A DNA stretch of 48,757 bases, taken from positions 1 to 48,757 of the forward strand of contig NZ_FNJU01000021.1 in NCBI RefSeq assembly GCF_900104555.1, in the 5' to 3' direction. The stretch is from Litchfieldia salsa (GTDB lineage Bacteria; Bacillota; Bacilli; Bacillales; Bacillaceae_L). Under the pieces are notes generated by a model, which saw only the letters and a program-made list of their open reading frames with translations, made no database searches and was not told the DNA's origin. The translations under genes were made by a program, and so were the position numbers. Positions 31,801 to 39,207 of this stretch are shown piece by piece (the stretch's first letter is position 1; the number at the start of each line of letters is the position of its first letter).

Positions 31801-32969
31801 GTAATCAAATCCTTGTCGTTATAACTATATGAAGTGGTTTGTCCTAGCGCATCCTTTTCCAAAACCTTCGCTTGTTCGTAAACATACGTGGAAACAATAT
31901 CTCCCTCATGTTTAACTTGTGTTATCTTGTCACCAAGGTACATGTAAGTTTTTGTACCGGTTTGAGAATGCGTAGAGCTGATTAAACGATGGTTGCTGTC
32001 ATATGTAAAGCTTTCCGTTAATCCATCGGGATAGATTACCTTTTTCAGCTCCTGGTTCTCATATGCATAAGATGTGACACGACCAATCGGATCTGTCATG
32101 GAAGAAATTAGTTTTCCATTATAGGTGAAAGTGACGGCTCGTCCGTCCTGAATGGTAACCTTTGTTAATCTTCCTTGTTCATCGTAGGTAAACGTCATTC
32201 GTTCCCCTTTACGGTTTTCAACGGCTACTAATTTACCTGCAACCGCATCAAAGTTCTCTCTCCAAGGTGCCTCATACCCTTTAAAAATATAGGTAAGACC
32301 GTTAGGATGAGTCACATGATATTCATCTTCAGAAATTCGTTCAAGAACAGATTTAATGTTACCTTCCGTCGTGTAATGACCTTGATCTAATGGATAATAA
32401 ATATTTGTATCGTTATCATATTCATCCACAAGTAGAGTTTCATCATCTTTGTGGAACGTATAATTGATTTGTGTTCCATCAGACTTAAATTCAGCAATAT
32501 GGAAATCAGCAAACATTTGAATGGAATGTTCATATGGGAAACTCCACCCGTATCCAAATGGTGACAGCTTTTCTTTGTTTGAACTTTTATATAAGCGTTG
32601 AATCGTGATTGGAAATCCGTAAGAAGGAAGAACAAAATCATCCCTTTGGAGAACGAGATTTCCTTTCGGAATTTCTACAGGTGATACATAACCTGGATTT
32701 TCTACAGGTAACTGAGTAGAATGATTCCCTAGTAAACTAGGAACTTCCGGCTCTCCTTGTGTTGCACCTTGATTAATAGCCCCTAAGAAGCTCTGAGAGT
32801 AATCAGGAGCTTCACCCGGTTGTGGTAACCACTCCTCAAGTAAAGGATCCATAAATAACTCTGGTGGCGCTGCTTGTGCATTGCTTGCAAATCCTGGTAA
32901 GACAGAACTACCAATTAATAAAATGGTTAGAAAATAAATAATGACTTTTGCCCCTATCTTTTTAGACAA
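25818..32969 (-). CDS. RHS/WapA-type polymorphic toxin with GIY-YIG nuclease tip, 2383 aa
   Basis: Secreted giant toxin. Order of parts: signal peptide (1-33, A-Q-A cleavage); DUF6531-like N-domain (about 90-170); long YD-repeat shell (about 250-1560); a charged, low-complexity linker (about 1540-1800); RHS core ending D-P-T-G-R-Y-A (about 1930-2033); a peptidoglycan-binding domain (2034-2110, L-Q-Q-M-L, then D-G-I-F-G-P-M-T-E); a Gly/Ser linker; a pre-toxin PT-TG segment (about 2217-2260); and a C-terminal GIY-YIG nuclease (about 2290-2383, G-I-Y-E-F, then Y-I-G-Q-S, then R-L-K-Q-H). Start is TTG after AAAGGGAG. A c-di-GMP-I riboswitch lies in the leader, and the immunity gene overlaps the stop. 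Confidence 0.92.
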   Translation of the reverse strand: MSKKIGAKVIIYFLTILLIGSSVLPGFASNAQAAPPELFMDPLLEEWLPQPGEAPDYSQSFLGAINQGATQGEPEVPSLLGNHSTQLPVENPGYVSPVEIPKGNLVLQRDDFVLPSYGFPITIQRLYKSSNKEKLSPFGYGWSFPYEHSIQMFADFHIAEFKSDGTQINYTFHKDDETLLVDEYDNDTNIYYPLDQGHYTTEGNIKSVLERISEDEYHVTHPNGLTYIFKGYEAPWRENFDAVAGKLVAVENRKGERMTFTYDEQGRLTKVTIQDGRAVTFTYNGKLISSMTDPIGRVTSYAYENQELKKVIYPDGLTESFTYDSNHRLISSTHSQTGTKTYMYLGDKITQVKHEGDIVSTYVYEQAKVLEKDALGQTTSYSYNDKDLITLKVDANGNQHSYQYDSRDRLIQVKNSLETITLQYDEYDNVTLEQSSLGEKSTIVYHPDFQLPTSITDEAGLTWKRTYDSNGSLQSIEYPLGEKEVFTLDHRGLVLEAKGIDQKITTFTYDSFGQLQTMKNQLGQLTTYTYDKVGRLLTEKLPNGSTTTYIYDKGNRVTSIKDAKGQTIQYIYDEKGRLVSAKLPNNALYQYMYNNKGQVVSKKEPNGATTSYIYNTKDQLVKVEGPLGSTVSYRYDALGSMMEQSGPLVEKQMFEYDVLNRPVKQVTQEGTWTYQYKGKEVEKVFLNGKLYSTYAYDIHGYPSQITNALGHTYNMTYDSMGKLLKVKDPKGAETTYQYNVWGNVTSSSDPIGRTTKFVYNDLQQVTQVINPEGHVTSYSYNLLGEVSKMTDSLGNVTTFEYDSLGQLTKEVDPEGNTTSYSYNNLGLVSTVTNARKASYQFDYDQMGQLMKITNPLNHTSQFSFDELGRMTRLVNEEGHETSYQYDLGKRVVKVTLPNQANYQYFFNDNHQLQRFIDPNGHPTEYTYDSFGGITTVKEAEGNVTRYGYDQLQRLIEEIDPKGQKVRYQYDAVDQLTSITDKNGGISIFDYNLAGELIAEVDALQNKTEYTYYPSGMVKTVKNPLGEVTSYQYDSLQRLTNIKNPLGHTSSITYDRIGNVLGMVDQEGYKVSMSYDANSNMTSYTDESGQSWKYTYDLQDQLTEMLNPLQHTRALTYTKAGAVQSIQDERGYTTAFSYDSVGNVTKVTDPIGYSISYRYDGSGNLTKMTDQENHVTSYGYDRLNRLIKEINPKGYTTSYMYDELGNLTQVMDAEGHITSYGYDEVGNMTSVTDALGNKTTHLYNQLGQLTKSTDANGNQTQWSYDGVGQLVKEINALGEANTYRYDQVGNLAGETNPKGQDISYSYNKRQELIGVGLGDEKLAYEYDGVGNMTKGVSPGATEVFAYDALSQVTSITNTTLGKTTQFTYDQVGNRTQIKDPEDRIIQYTYNERNEMAALVDPDGNTTSFAYHPDGQLSTVNRSSGVSSIYQFNENNQLTSLAHKGSGEQLDVSFKYSYDKIGNRLSQVEEDGAKTTYEYDDLSRLTKVIYPKEKIEDIRNASYTPPKNKEKNGTSNQDKTEGSKEDSDEEEPSFIKKIKTFFGGREKPASTSVEDSNDEEVNVKSDARDIKEEDGPSSANTEITSSNSKKETNGKEEGILSSFTKSLQAVLNRVVTFFKDIWKFLVDFFGGTTAEAEEVEHNTPSGKPDKTDGSDSTTDEPPAKGPNKEEKKEQPAEKGKGKPTDTPSGNNGKAKPKEEVYHGIGKGPQKWTEFYVKDEAFPEVPDYFKDPVRQVAYQYDNVGNRIKQVEDGKETNYVYNEVNELVQEGNDQFYYDANGNLVEKETKEGIVKYEYTTDNRLKGVYYPDGSQVEFTYDAFRRKASREQTYYDVKLPGNGRGKGPVHAIDQGNGQKNGLKDKFGEATYTETTQYLYDGMNVFKEYGENGQPLAQYYMDSNQVIARKMFGYHGRKQEGDEGNLRTRGGLLYYHEDGSGNIMDVTDRIGEQIMKYRYDAFGNLFTHMAAPHNTIGFSGKSYDAKASLIDFSARWYSPNEGRFISEDTFSGWRDQPVSLNRYAYVHNNPVTLIDPTGRYAETIEWTGQVLERGDRGAYVADLQQMLSNVGFSPGSIDGIFGPMTEGAVIGFQDYSNITVDGIAGPQTYRALVQYGGLGGSSSGGSTGGGSSSGGSGTVTPPPPTRAEIIAARSGHFRAISGGIPSYSVRTAQSVKNQYVFSSPTFSNYGFDFKPSVSALAGLAKFKKFRLPSSSTFKRQVGSAALDFIPVVGNIKSGLEAIIGKDLVTGKKLSASERIIAGVGIFTGGFGKSALKGARYGLGFAKRPSKGTVKPKKVNEGIYEFFDNKTGKPYIGQSKNIKNRLKQHEKSGKYDPNSSVKLTEVKGGKTSREIAEHKRIQEITGGVPARFSDKVANKVDPIGQSRRHLLK

Positions 32970-33059
32970 AACAAAAACTCCCTTTCTATCAACGTCATAC
33001 TAAGCACAACAAAAATGGCGTTGCATGAATAGTGATATCAAGAGAGTGGTAAATTCGAT

Positions 33060-33146
33060 ATCAATTCGGTAACCCAGCCATCTTAGCATTGTCATGCGTT
33101 AGATCTGAGGCTTTGCGTCCCCGACTTTCGACGGGTTTGCCAGTAT
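33060..33146 (-). ncRNA. c-di-GMP-I (GEMM) riboswitch
   Basis: On the minus strand the leader contains GGCAAACC, CGAAAG, GGGACGCAAAGCCT and, after a variable stem, GCTGGGTTACCGA, in the order and spacing of the GEMM-I aptamer. It lies about 90 bases upstream of the RHS toxin start in the same direction. It indicates that toxin production responds to cyclic di-GMP; whether it is an on or off switch cannot be told because no clear terminator is seen in the expression platform. Confidence 0.9.
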
Positions 33147-33304
33147 CGTTGATTAAAATCGTTATAAAGTAACAAGACTTTCAGACTACTTTATTCTACA
33201 AATATCGGGATATTTCTGCAATAAAAATTCTAAATTTTTTCGTCAATTGTAAAACTTCAAAATTACCATTAATGGTCAGTCATAAACGATTAGGATTTTT
33301 TTAC

Positions 33305-33332
33305 TAAAAACTCTATTTGTTTGTGCCGATAT
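33305..33332 (+). promoter_or_regulatory. Candidate sigma-D promoter
   Basis: TAAA (33305-33308), 16 bases, then a perfect GCCGATAT (33325-33332), about 50 bases before the lipoprotein gene. SigD is the motility sigma factor of Bacillus. Confidence 0.55.
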
Positions 33333-33383
33333 ATAGCAAGTAATTTATCTTCACTCTATTTTTTACTATTATTGGAGGTCATC

Positions 33384-34130
33384 ATGAAAAAGTATTTATT
33401 TATTTTAGTTGGAGCCCTATTCATAGTGTTAGCTGGATGTGGGACAAAATTATCGAAAGAGGAAGTCGTAAGTAACGCGATTAATGCAGAAATCAATAGT
33501 GTTGAGGTAGATGGAACGGTTGAAGTTGAAATCAATTCTAACGGACAGAATATGACCCAATCTCTTGAATTAGTGGTTAAATATATACAAGAACCCTTCA
33601 TCACTTACGTTCAAATGAGTACCGTTGATGGCGACGTAGAGTTATATAGTGATAAGGATCATACTTATATGCTAGTACCAGATGTGGAGGGTTGGCTAAA
33701 AACATCAACAAGCGATACACCCGGGATGTCTGATTTAGCAGGTGGACAATCTATAAAAGAAGATCTTGAGAGATTAAAGAAATTTGACGACTTATTTGCA
33801 TTCGAACCAATTGAAGATGGATATATTCTAAAAGTGGCGTTAACAGAAGAAGCAAGTGAAGAAGAACTTGCTTTAGTAAAAGAAGTCTTAAAGGAATCTG
33901 TGCAGGATGTAGAATTTGAGGATGTACGAATTAATTCTTTTGACTATGTGTTAACGATAGACAAGGAATTCTTATTAAAATCAACTGTGGCTAAATTAGA
34001 CTTAGAGGTAACTGCAGAGGGTGAAGAAGCAAGCATTGTAACGAGTGCTGATGTAAACTATACCAATGTTAACAATGTGAAGGAGTTTTCAGTACCGACT
34101 GAGGTAGTGGAGACTGCAGTAGAATATTAA
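33384..34130 (+). CDS. DUF6612-like lipoprotein, 248 aa
   Basis: Exported lipoprotein with signal peptide and lipobox V-L-A-G-C (Cys near residue 19), followed by a beta-rich domain of the DUF6612/LppX-like kind that often holds hydrophobic ligands. The ATG at 33384 has GGAGG five bases upstream; the frame is open further upstream but without a good start. It is divergent from the RHS gene. A sigma-D-like promoter precedes it and a strong terminator follows. Not part of a cassette. Confidence 0.8.
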   Translation: MKKYLFILVGALFIVLAGCGTKLSKEEVVSNAINAEINSVEVDGTVEVEINSNGQNMTQSLELVVKYIQEPFITYVQMSTVDGDVELYSDKDHTYMLVPDVEGWLKTSTSDTPGMSDLAGGQSIKEDLERLKKFDDLFAFEPIEDGYILKVALTEEASEEELALVKEVLKESVQDVEFEDVRINSFDYVLTIDKEFLLKSTVAKLDLEVTAEGEEASIVTSADVNYTNVNNVKEFSVPTEVVETAVEY

Positions 34131-34142
34131 TTTGTTTCGTTA

Positions 34143-34176
34143 CAGAGCATGGTCGCAAAGGGCCATGCTCTGTTTT
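34143..34176 (+). terminator. Rho-independent terminator
   Basis: Perfect 10-bp stem CAGAGCATGG/CCATGCTCTG (34143-34152 with 34163-34172) plus TTTT after the lipoprotein gene. Confidence 0.85.
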
Positions 34177-34205
34177 GATGGTGATTTATCAAAATATAAA
34201 TATGG

Positions 34206-34282
34206 TCTTGTTGAACTATACTTTCCCGTTAATGGAATAGTGGGTGCAATTCCTAATTCCTAAAGCAATCGATAGCACATTA
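34206..34282 (-). repeat. attC-like cassette site, degenerate stem
   Basis: Arm CTTGTTGAACTATAC and box CCCGTTAATGGAATAG are clear (plus strand); stem and inner box are poorly preserved. It ends the 34285-34728 cassette. Confidence 0.6.
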
Positions 34283-34284
34283 TA

Positions 34285-34728
34285 TTACTTTAGGATTTCT
34301 ATCTTCAACACTAAATCATCAAAATTATCATCAGGATGTCCCTCATTACAATGATAAAGTTTGCCATGCTCTATTTCTTCAACAATCATTGCGGCTCCAT
34401 TATGCCAGGCATGCACAACCCCATCACCCGTATCCCATACATTCCAAACTTCTAATAAGCCGTTCTTAGTTTCAAATTCAACATCTATAAATTCAGGTGA
34501 ATATGCTTCCCAAAATCTAATGTCTTTTACTTTATCATTATCATATGATAACGTTTTATCTGTTTTTAGGTAAATACCTTGTTCCCATTCTGAATTCGTA
34601 TTAAAAAAAGTAATGCGTATTTTCCCCTTCTTACCAACATCAAAATAATCAATCTTCTGTAATTTTTTACCTTTATAGTTGATTGGTTGTCCCTGTGATC
34701 TTATAAATTCCGATTGAAATTCAGGCAA
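34285..34728 (-). CDS. Hypothetical protein, 147 aa
   Basis: Soluble protein rich in aromatic residues and Asp/Glu with a W-N-V-W-D-T-G-D-G-V-V-H-A-W-H core near residues 94-109; not recognised, probably beta-rich. TTG start with GGAGATG seven bases upstream. Single-gene cassette outside the three main arrays, next to the RHS locus. Confidence 0.7.
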   Translation of the reverse strand: MPEFQSEFIRSQGQPINYKGKKLQKIDYFDVGKKGKIRITFFNTNSEWEQGIYLKTDKTLSYDNDKVKDIRFWEAYSPEFIDVEFETKNGLLEVWNVWDTGDGVVHAWHNGAAMIVEEIEHGKLYHCNEGHPDDNFDDLVLKIEILK

Positions 34729-34773
34729 TGTAGTACATCTCCTTAACCAAGGATATATTTAAAATAATTGTTT

Positions 34774-34845
34774 GCTTATTCAACTATTCTTGCACAAGAA
34801 GCAACTCCCTCTTATTGAGCACTCGCACCCCGTTAGTGGAGTAAC
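34774..34845 (-). repeat. attC-like cassette site
   Basis: Arm GCTTATTCAACTATTC, box TTGCACAAGAAG, loose stem CTC/GAG within GCAACTC and GAGCACTCGC, inner box CCCCGTTAGTGGAGTAAC. Confidence 0.68.
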
Positions 34846-34848
34846 AAA

Positions 34849-35145
34849 CTAATTATTCTCCACTTCATTTAGGTAGTCCATAAATTTATCATGAAGCTCT
34901 ATATTGCCCTTTAATGATTGTCCCGTATCTTTTTCAATTAAGTCTACTGCAAAACCTAAATCGTCATTATAACCATCAATCAATTCCATTACTGAATAAA
35001 GGACAGACTCAATGATCTCATTCTGATGTTCTTCTAAATCAACTGTTTCTATCCCATTTTCTAACTTGCTTAGGGAAGTAATCACGTATTCGTCTTTAAT
35101 GCCTTTTAAAGCATGAAATAATTGCTTTTGTTTTTCATCTATCAT
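34849..35145 (-). CDS. Hypothetical protein, 98 aa
   Basis: Small, acidic, helical protein (M-I-D-E-K-Q-K, later Y-S-V-M-E-L-I-D-G-Y) with the look of an immunity protein of helical-bundle type; no family assigned. The ATG at 35145 follows GGAG by nine bases and is preferred over the one at 35160. Single-gene cassette. Confidence 0.66.
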   Translation of the reverse strand: MIDEKQKQLFHALKGIKDEYVITSLSKLENGIETVDLEEHQNEIIESVLYSVMELIDGYNDDLGFAVDLIEKDTGQSLKGNIELHDKFMDYLNEVENN

Positions 35146-35169
35146 TTCTAAACACTCCATTTTAATTAG

Positions 35170-35202
35170 CTATTAAAATTCGCCACCCGTTATTTAAATA
35201 GT
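35170..35202 (-). repeat. attC-like inner box only
   Basis: CGCCACCCGTTATTTAAATAG (plus strand, 35181-35201) matches the inner box and holds the stop of 35190-35691; no stem or outer arm. Confidence 0.5.
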
Positions 35203-35691
35203 CCCCAACTTATGAATGTATCTTGATATTCCCATCTTTCAACACATATTCCAAAACTATAATTAGGCTCAATTAAAACAAAATCCATACGCCCAATTGG
35301 ATAACCAGTGAAGTCCACTAGCCAATCAACATTTTTAAGAGCATCTTTAAGAGTGATATTTATAGCACCTGTTTCCCTATAATTAAGGTGAAACAATAAC
35401 ACTTCACTATCCAATTTTGTAGGACTTAACAAGGGTATTATATATTTACTTAATTGTTCTTTTACTATTTCTGGACTATGCTCAAATTTAAATTCATTTT
35501 TATAATCAATAGCTCTGTCTATTCTTATAAATAATTGCTCCAATAGGTTAGAGGTTAATCGAGTAATTAATATCACAAAAAGAATTCAATGTTAGACTAA
35601 TGTTTCTTTCTTCAAAATCCTTTATAATTGCTTTTCTTTTGTTTTTTATTTTAAGTAAATTTATTTTTTCACTACGACTTAATTCAGTCAT
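35190..35691 (-). pseudogene. Frameshifted immunity gene, homologue of 24031-24528
   Basis: The 5' part (ATG at 35691 after GGAG, about 47 codons, E-L-S-R-S-E-K-I-N-L-L-K) and the 3' part (from about 35560 to TAA at 35190, with F-G-I-C-V-E-R-W-E-Y) are in different frames. Together they align along their length with the immunity protein at 24031-24528. One indel near 35550 separates them. It is a solitary cassette version of an immunity gene also found beside its toxin in this window. Confidence 0.7.
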
Positions 35692-35784
35692 TTTAATTCT
35701 CCTAATTCGAGTAAATTTCCTAACCTCATCCTATTTTTTAACATCGACTACTCCACCACTTAATATTAACATTAATATCCTTAG

Positions 35785-35842
35785 TTCTAAGGAAAAGAAA
35801 AAAAGCGTTCCTATTCATAAGGAACGCCCATTACACGAGATC
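35785..35842 (-). repeat. attC-like site, hairpin and weak boxes
   Basis: Perfect stem GCGTTCC/GGAACGC (35805-35811 with 35821-35827) followed by CCCATTACACGAG. The outer part is degenerate. Confidence 0.55.
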
Positions 35843-35872
35843 CTGTCGTACAATCTCGACATCGATTGTAAT

Positions 35873-36041
35873 TTAACTATATACAAATTCCATTTTATCT
35901 GCCACGGATGTTAATACCATCTTTAAATCAATTGCACAAAAAAAATGCTTTGCGTCAGGATTTTTTTAAAGCTTTAAAAACCCATTCGTATTTAGTTTTA
36001 GATAATAGTTCCTGATTACCCAAGTAAATTTTGCAATTCAT
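35873..36041 (-). pseudogene. Small cassette gene with homopolymer frameshift
   Basis: ATG at 36041 preceded by GAGG starts a frame (M-N-C-K-I-Y-L-G-N) that stops after 28 codons. Removing one A from the A7 run at 35961-35967 joins it to N-P-D-A-K-H-F-F-C-A-I-D and a TAA at 35873, giving about 56 codons. Not recognised. It lies between two attC-like elements. Confidence 0.45.
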
Positions 36042-36114
36042 TTTTGTTGTTCCTCAAAAGCTTTAATACTATTCAAAAGTTAAGATTACCTTGATTTTAC
36101 TAATAGTGATAAAG

Positions 36115-36209
36115 ACCTTGCCAGTTGACATTTAAGCGATTCTTCCCTTCGTGAAGAAGGTGTGAATATCCTGTTGGACCATCACACCCATTAACAACTA
36201 TAATAAAGA
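36115..36209 (-). repeat. attC-like cassette site
   Basis: Degenerate arm 36115-36150, stem GGTGTGA/TCACACC (36159-36165 with 36182-36188) with inner TCC/GGA pairing, inner box CCATTAACAACTATAATAAAG. It lies just beyond the mnt operon. Confidence 0.65.
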
Positions 36210-36296
36210 ACAATCATTGAAAGTATCAATTCGTTATTTCGGTAAATCATTTTTAAAGGAGGATAGTTCTTTAACTATCACTTTCTTTTATCTCAA

Positions 36297-37246
36297 TCAA
36301 TTATTCACTAAGTTTTTAAGAATAACATTGATATTCCATTCCATCATTTCTATATAGGAGTCACCATCTTCACCAAGTTTACCAAGAGAATCAGTAAATA
36401 ATTCACCTCCAATAGCCACCCCTGTCTCTGTAGAGACCATTTCCATACTACGAGGATCTATACTGGTTTCAACAAACAATACTTGTACGTCCTTTGTATT
36501 TATTAAATCAACAATTTGTGTGACTTGTTGTGGTGTACCTTGATTCTCCGCATTAATTTCCCAAATGTACCCAGCCTCAAATTCATAGGCTTCGCTAAAA
36601 TATTTAAAAGCACCTTCGCTTGTAACTAAAAAACGCTTTTCTGTAGGTATTTTATTAAAGCTGTCCAACGCGTGTTGGTGCAGGTCTTGTAATTTCGCAA
36701 TATAATCTTTCGCATTCTTTTTATAAACTTCAGCATTTGTAGGATCTACTTTAATCAGTCCATCTCTTGCATTTTCTGCATACTTAATACCGTTTCGAAT
36801 ATCAAGCCATGCATGGGGATCTTCCTCGCCTTTATTTCCGTCTGATGTTAAATATTTTGGCACTACACCTTCACTTAGTCGGTATACAGGGCCACCCTCA
36901 CCAGACTTTCCAGCTGTTTCAATCAGCTTTTCAAACCATGAATTCCCTTCTTCAAGATTTAATCCATTATAAAAAACAATGTCAGCGTCTGTTGTTTTTT
37001 GAATATCTAGGGGAAGTGGATCATATTCATGGGGGTTTGACCCAACTGGCGCTAAACTATGAATCTCAACTCTATCGCCACCTATATTTTTTACTATATC
37101 GTATAGAATCGAGTACGTCGTAACGACTTGTAGCTTATCTTTATCTTTTCCTACTTGACCATCCGTTTCTTTACTTTCAGTACACCCTGCTAGAATGACA
37201 ATTGACAACAGACTAATAATAAATATTTTTTTTTAAAATGGTTCAT
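36297..37246 (-). CDS. mntA: Manganese ABC transporter substrate-binding lipoprotein (frameshift near the start)
   Basis: Cluster A-I metal-binding lipoprotein of the PsaA/MntA type. Lipobox V-I-L-A-G-C; metal ligands are expected at N-P-H-E-Y-D, D-P-H-A-W-L-D, the E-A-G-Y-I-W-E-I-N-A-E-N-Q-G segment and E-T-S-I-D. It captures Mn(II) outside the membrane for MntBC. The natural ATG at 37246 (after GGGAGG) is out of frame with the rest because the A run at about 37226-37234 has nine bases; ten would restore the signal peptide. From a TTG at 37208 only a truncated signal remains. Last gene of mntBCA. Confidence 0.82.
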
Positions 37247-37275
37247 CGTGATTCCTCCCTAAATCTTTAATTTTT

Positions 37276-38133
37276 TTATGAAAGTGATAGCTTTTTTCTT
37301 TTTGCTTTTATAGAACGCCATAGGATACCTTGTTTTGGAGAGAAAGCAAAAGCTAGTAAAAATAAAACAGTTGAAACCAAGACAATACTTGCTCCTGAGG
37401 CTAGGTTATAAGTGAAGCTAAAGTATAGCCCAACAACCGACGCTAGCACTCCTAAACCAGCTGAAAGATAGATCATTACCCCTAATCGATCGGTTAATAA
37501 ATAGGCAGTCGCTGCAGGTGTTATTAACATAGCCACTACAAGTACAATTCCGACCGTTTGTAAAGAAGCAACTGTTACCATAGTAAGTAATGTCATTAAA
37601 AAATAATGGATAATTTTAATGGGAAGTCCATATGCTTCTGCCATAGTAGGATCAAAGGAAGTAACAAGAAGCTCTTTATAGAACAAGAAAATGGAAATTA
37701 ATACAAACACTCCTATTCCAAGTGTAGTCCACATATCCGATGGTCTAACTGCTAATACATTACCAAACAAGATGTGATAAAGATCCGTACTACTTTTCAT
37801 GACAGTAATGAGAATAATCCCTAGGGCAAAAGCTGCTGTAAACATAATCCCGATGGAGATATCATTTTTAATTCGACTATTTTGACTGATAAAGCCAATT
37901 CCCATGGCAGTTAAAACACCCGTTACTACCGCACCAATAAAGAAGTTGATTCCAAACATATAGGCGATAGCTACCCCAGGAAGAACCGCATGGGAAATGG
38001 CATCTCCCATGAGGGCCATTCCTCTTAAAATGATAAAGCATCCAACCACTCCACAAACAATACCAACCATGGTTGATGTAAGAAGAGCCTTTTGTAAGAA
38101 GTCATAATACATGACAGCATCAATAAAAGACAT
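37276..38133 (-). CDS. mntC: Manganese ABC transporter permease
   Basis: ABC-3 family integral membrane protein with about eight to nine hydrophobic segments and the conserved G-D-A-I-S-H-A-V-L-P-G loop near residues 43-53, which contacts the ATPase. At 285 aa it has normal length. It forms the channel for Mn(II) with MntB. It starts 8 bases after the ATPase stop, with GGGGGTG overlapping that stop, so the two are cotranslated. Confidence 0.88.
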   Translation of the reverse strand: MSFIDAVMYYDFLQKALLTSTMVGIVCGVVGCFIILRGMALMGDAISHAVLPGVAIAYMFGINFFIGAVVTGVLTAMGIGFISQNSRIKNDISIGIMFTAAFALGIILITVMKSSTDLYHILFGNVLAVRPSDMWTTLGIGVFVLISIFLFYKELLVTSFDPTMAEAYGLPIKIIHYFLMTLLTMVTVASLQTVGIVLVVAMLITPAATAYLLTDRLGVMIYLSAGLGVLASVVGLYFSFTYNLASGASIVLVSTVLFLLAFAFSPKQGILWRSIKAKRKKLSLS

Positions 38134-38141
38134 TTACACAT

Positions 38142-38876
38142 TCACCCCCAATTTTTCAAAAAGGAAAATTGCCCAACATATGCTTTAGATAAAGTCTCTG
38201 CTTGTAAAACTTCATCTGTATGCCCAAAAGCAATTAACTCCTTATTTAATAGAATTAATTGATCAAAATAATGACTGACTTTACTTAAATCGTGGTGAAC
38301 AACAAGAATGATTTTCCCACTTTTCTTAAGATCTTTTAAAATAGTAATAATGGTCTCTTCGCTCGCTATATCTATTCCAACAAAGGGTTCATCTAAATAA
38401 AATATTTCTGATTTTTGAGCAAGTGCCCTTGCTAAGAATACTCTTTGTTGTTGTCCTCCTGAAAGTTCACCAATTTGACGCTTACTAAACTCCTCCATCC
38501 CTACTCTTTCTAGGCAATGTTGAGCCCATTCTCTCTCTGTTTTCTTCGGACTTTTGAACAACCCTAGGTTAGGATATGTCCCGATTAAAACTGTATCAAA
38601 TACCGTTATTGGAAAGTCCCAATCAATATTGTTTCTTTGTGGAACATAGGCAACAGACCTTCTTTGTTCATTAAAGCTTTTGCCGTAAATCTGAATATCT
38701 CCTTTATCTTTAGGGATCAGATTTAACAAAGATTTTAATAAAGTTGATTTCCCTGCTCCATTTGGGCCAATAATCCCAACTAAATTACTGTGTTCAATTG
38801 AAAAGTTTATGTTTTTAAGGGCCTCATTACCATGGTAAGACACAAATAGCTCTTTCACTGTAAGTGCTGATTTCAT
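38142..38876 (-). CDS. mntB: Manganese ABC transporter ATP-binding protein
   Basis: ABC ATPase: Walker A G-P-N-G-A-G-K-S-T (about residues 38-46), signature L-S-G-G-Q-Q-Q-R (about 138-145), Walker B I-F-Y-L-D-E-P and H-loop V-H-H-D. It powers Mn(II) import with MntC and MntA. The ATG at 38876 with GGGGG upstream is preferred; the open frame extends to 38948 but that part overlaps an MntR operator. First gene of the operon, divergent from mntR. Confidence 0.88.
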   Translation of the reverse strand: MKSALTVKELFVSYHGNEALKNINFSIEHSNLVGIIGPNGAGKSTLLKSLLNLIPKDKGDIQIYGKSFNEQRRSVAYVPQRNNIDWDFPITVFDTVLIGTYPNLGLFKSPKKTEREWAQHCLERVGMEEFSKRQIGELSGGQQQRVFLARALAQKSEIFYLDEPFVGIDIASEETIITILKDLKKSGKIILVVHHDLSKVSHYFDQLILLNKELIAFGHTDEVLQAETLSKAYVGQFSFLKNWG

Positions 38877-38903
38877 ACCATTTCCCCCTTTCTTAAAGTT
38901 ATA

Positions 38904-38923
38904 AAGTTTCCCTAAGGCAAGTT
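38904..38923 (-). promoter_or_regulatory. MntR operator upstream of mntB
   Basis: Minus-strand ACTTGCCTTAGGGAAACTT closely matches the Bacillus MntR box (TTTGCCTTAAGGAAAC). It lies about 30 bases before the mntB start, so manganese-loaded MntR should repress the operon. Confidence 0.8.
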
Positions 38924-39049
38924 TTTGCGCAAAAAAATATAGGAACATGCTAGAGAAATTAAAAGTCTCTTTTCTTTCAATATGGTAATAATTAACCTTT
39001 TACTAATAAATATATTCCCTCGTCCACATAAAATTCATTAGAACAAATT

Positions 39050-39066
39050 TATTTCCTTAAGGAAAC
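39050..39066. promoter_or_regulatory. Second MntR-like palindrome
   Basis: ATTTCCTTAAGGAAACA, a palindromic variant of the MntR box in the mntB-mntR intergenic region. It may serve an additional mntB promoter or autoregulate mntR. Confidence 0.6.
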
Positions 39067-39134
39067 ATTTTATACCTAGGGAAAATATCTGTCAATGCAG
39101 AAAGTATTCTGACCTTGATAAATTTGTGATGGGT

Positions 39135-39164
39135 TTGAACCTAATTCAAATTTTGTTATATAAT
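39135..39164 (+). promoter_or_regulatory. Sigma-A promoter of mntR
   Basis: TTGAAC (39135-39140), 18-base spacer, TATAAT (39159-39164), about 40 bases upstream of the mntR start. Confidence 0.7.
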
Positions 39165-39207
39165 ACTATAGGGGAATTAGACAATTGGGATGAAAGGCGG
39201 AAATAAA

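Noticed and set aside
25900-32700. Plus-strand open frames across the RHS gene
   Set aside because: They are shadows of the repetitive YD-repeat coding sequence on the other strand and have no ribosome sites.
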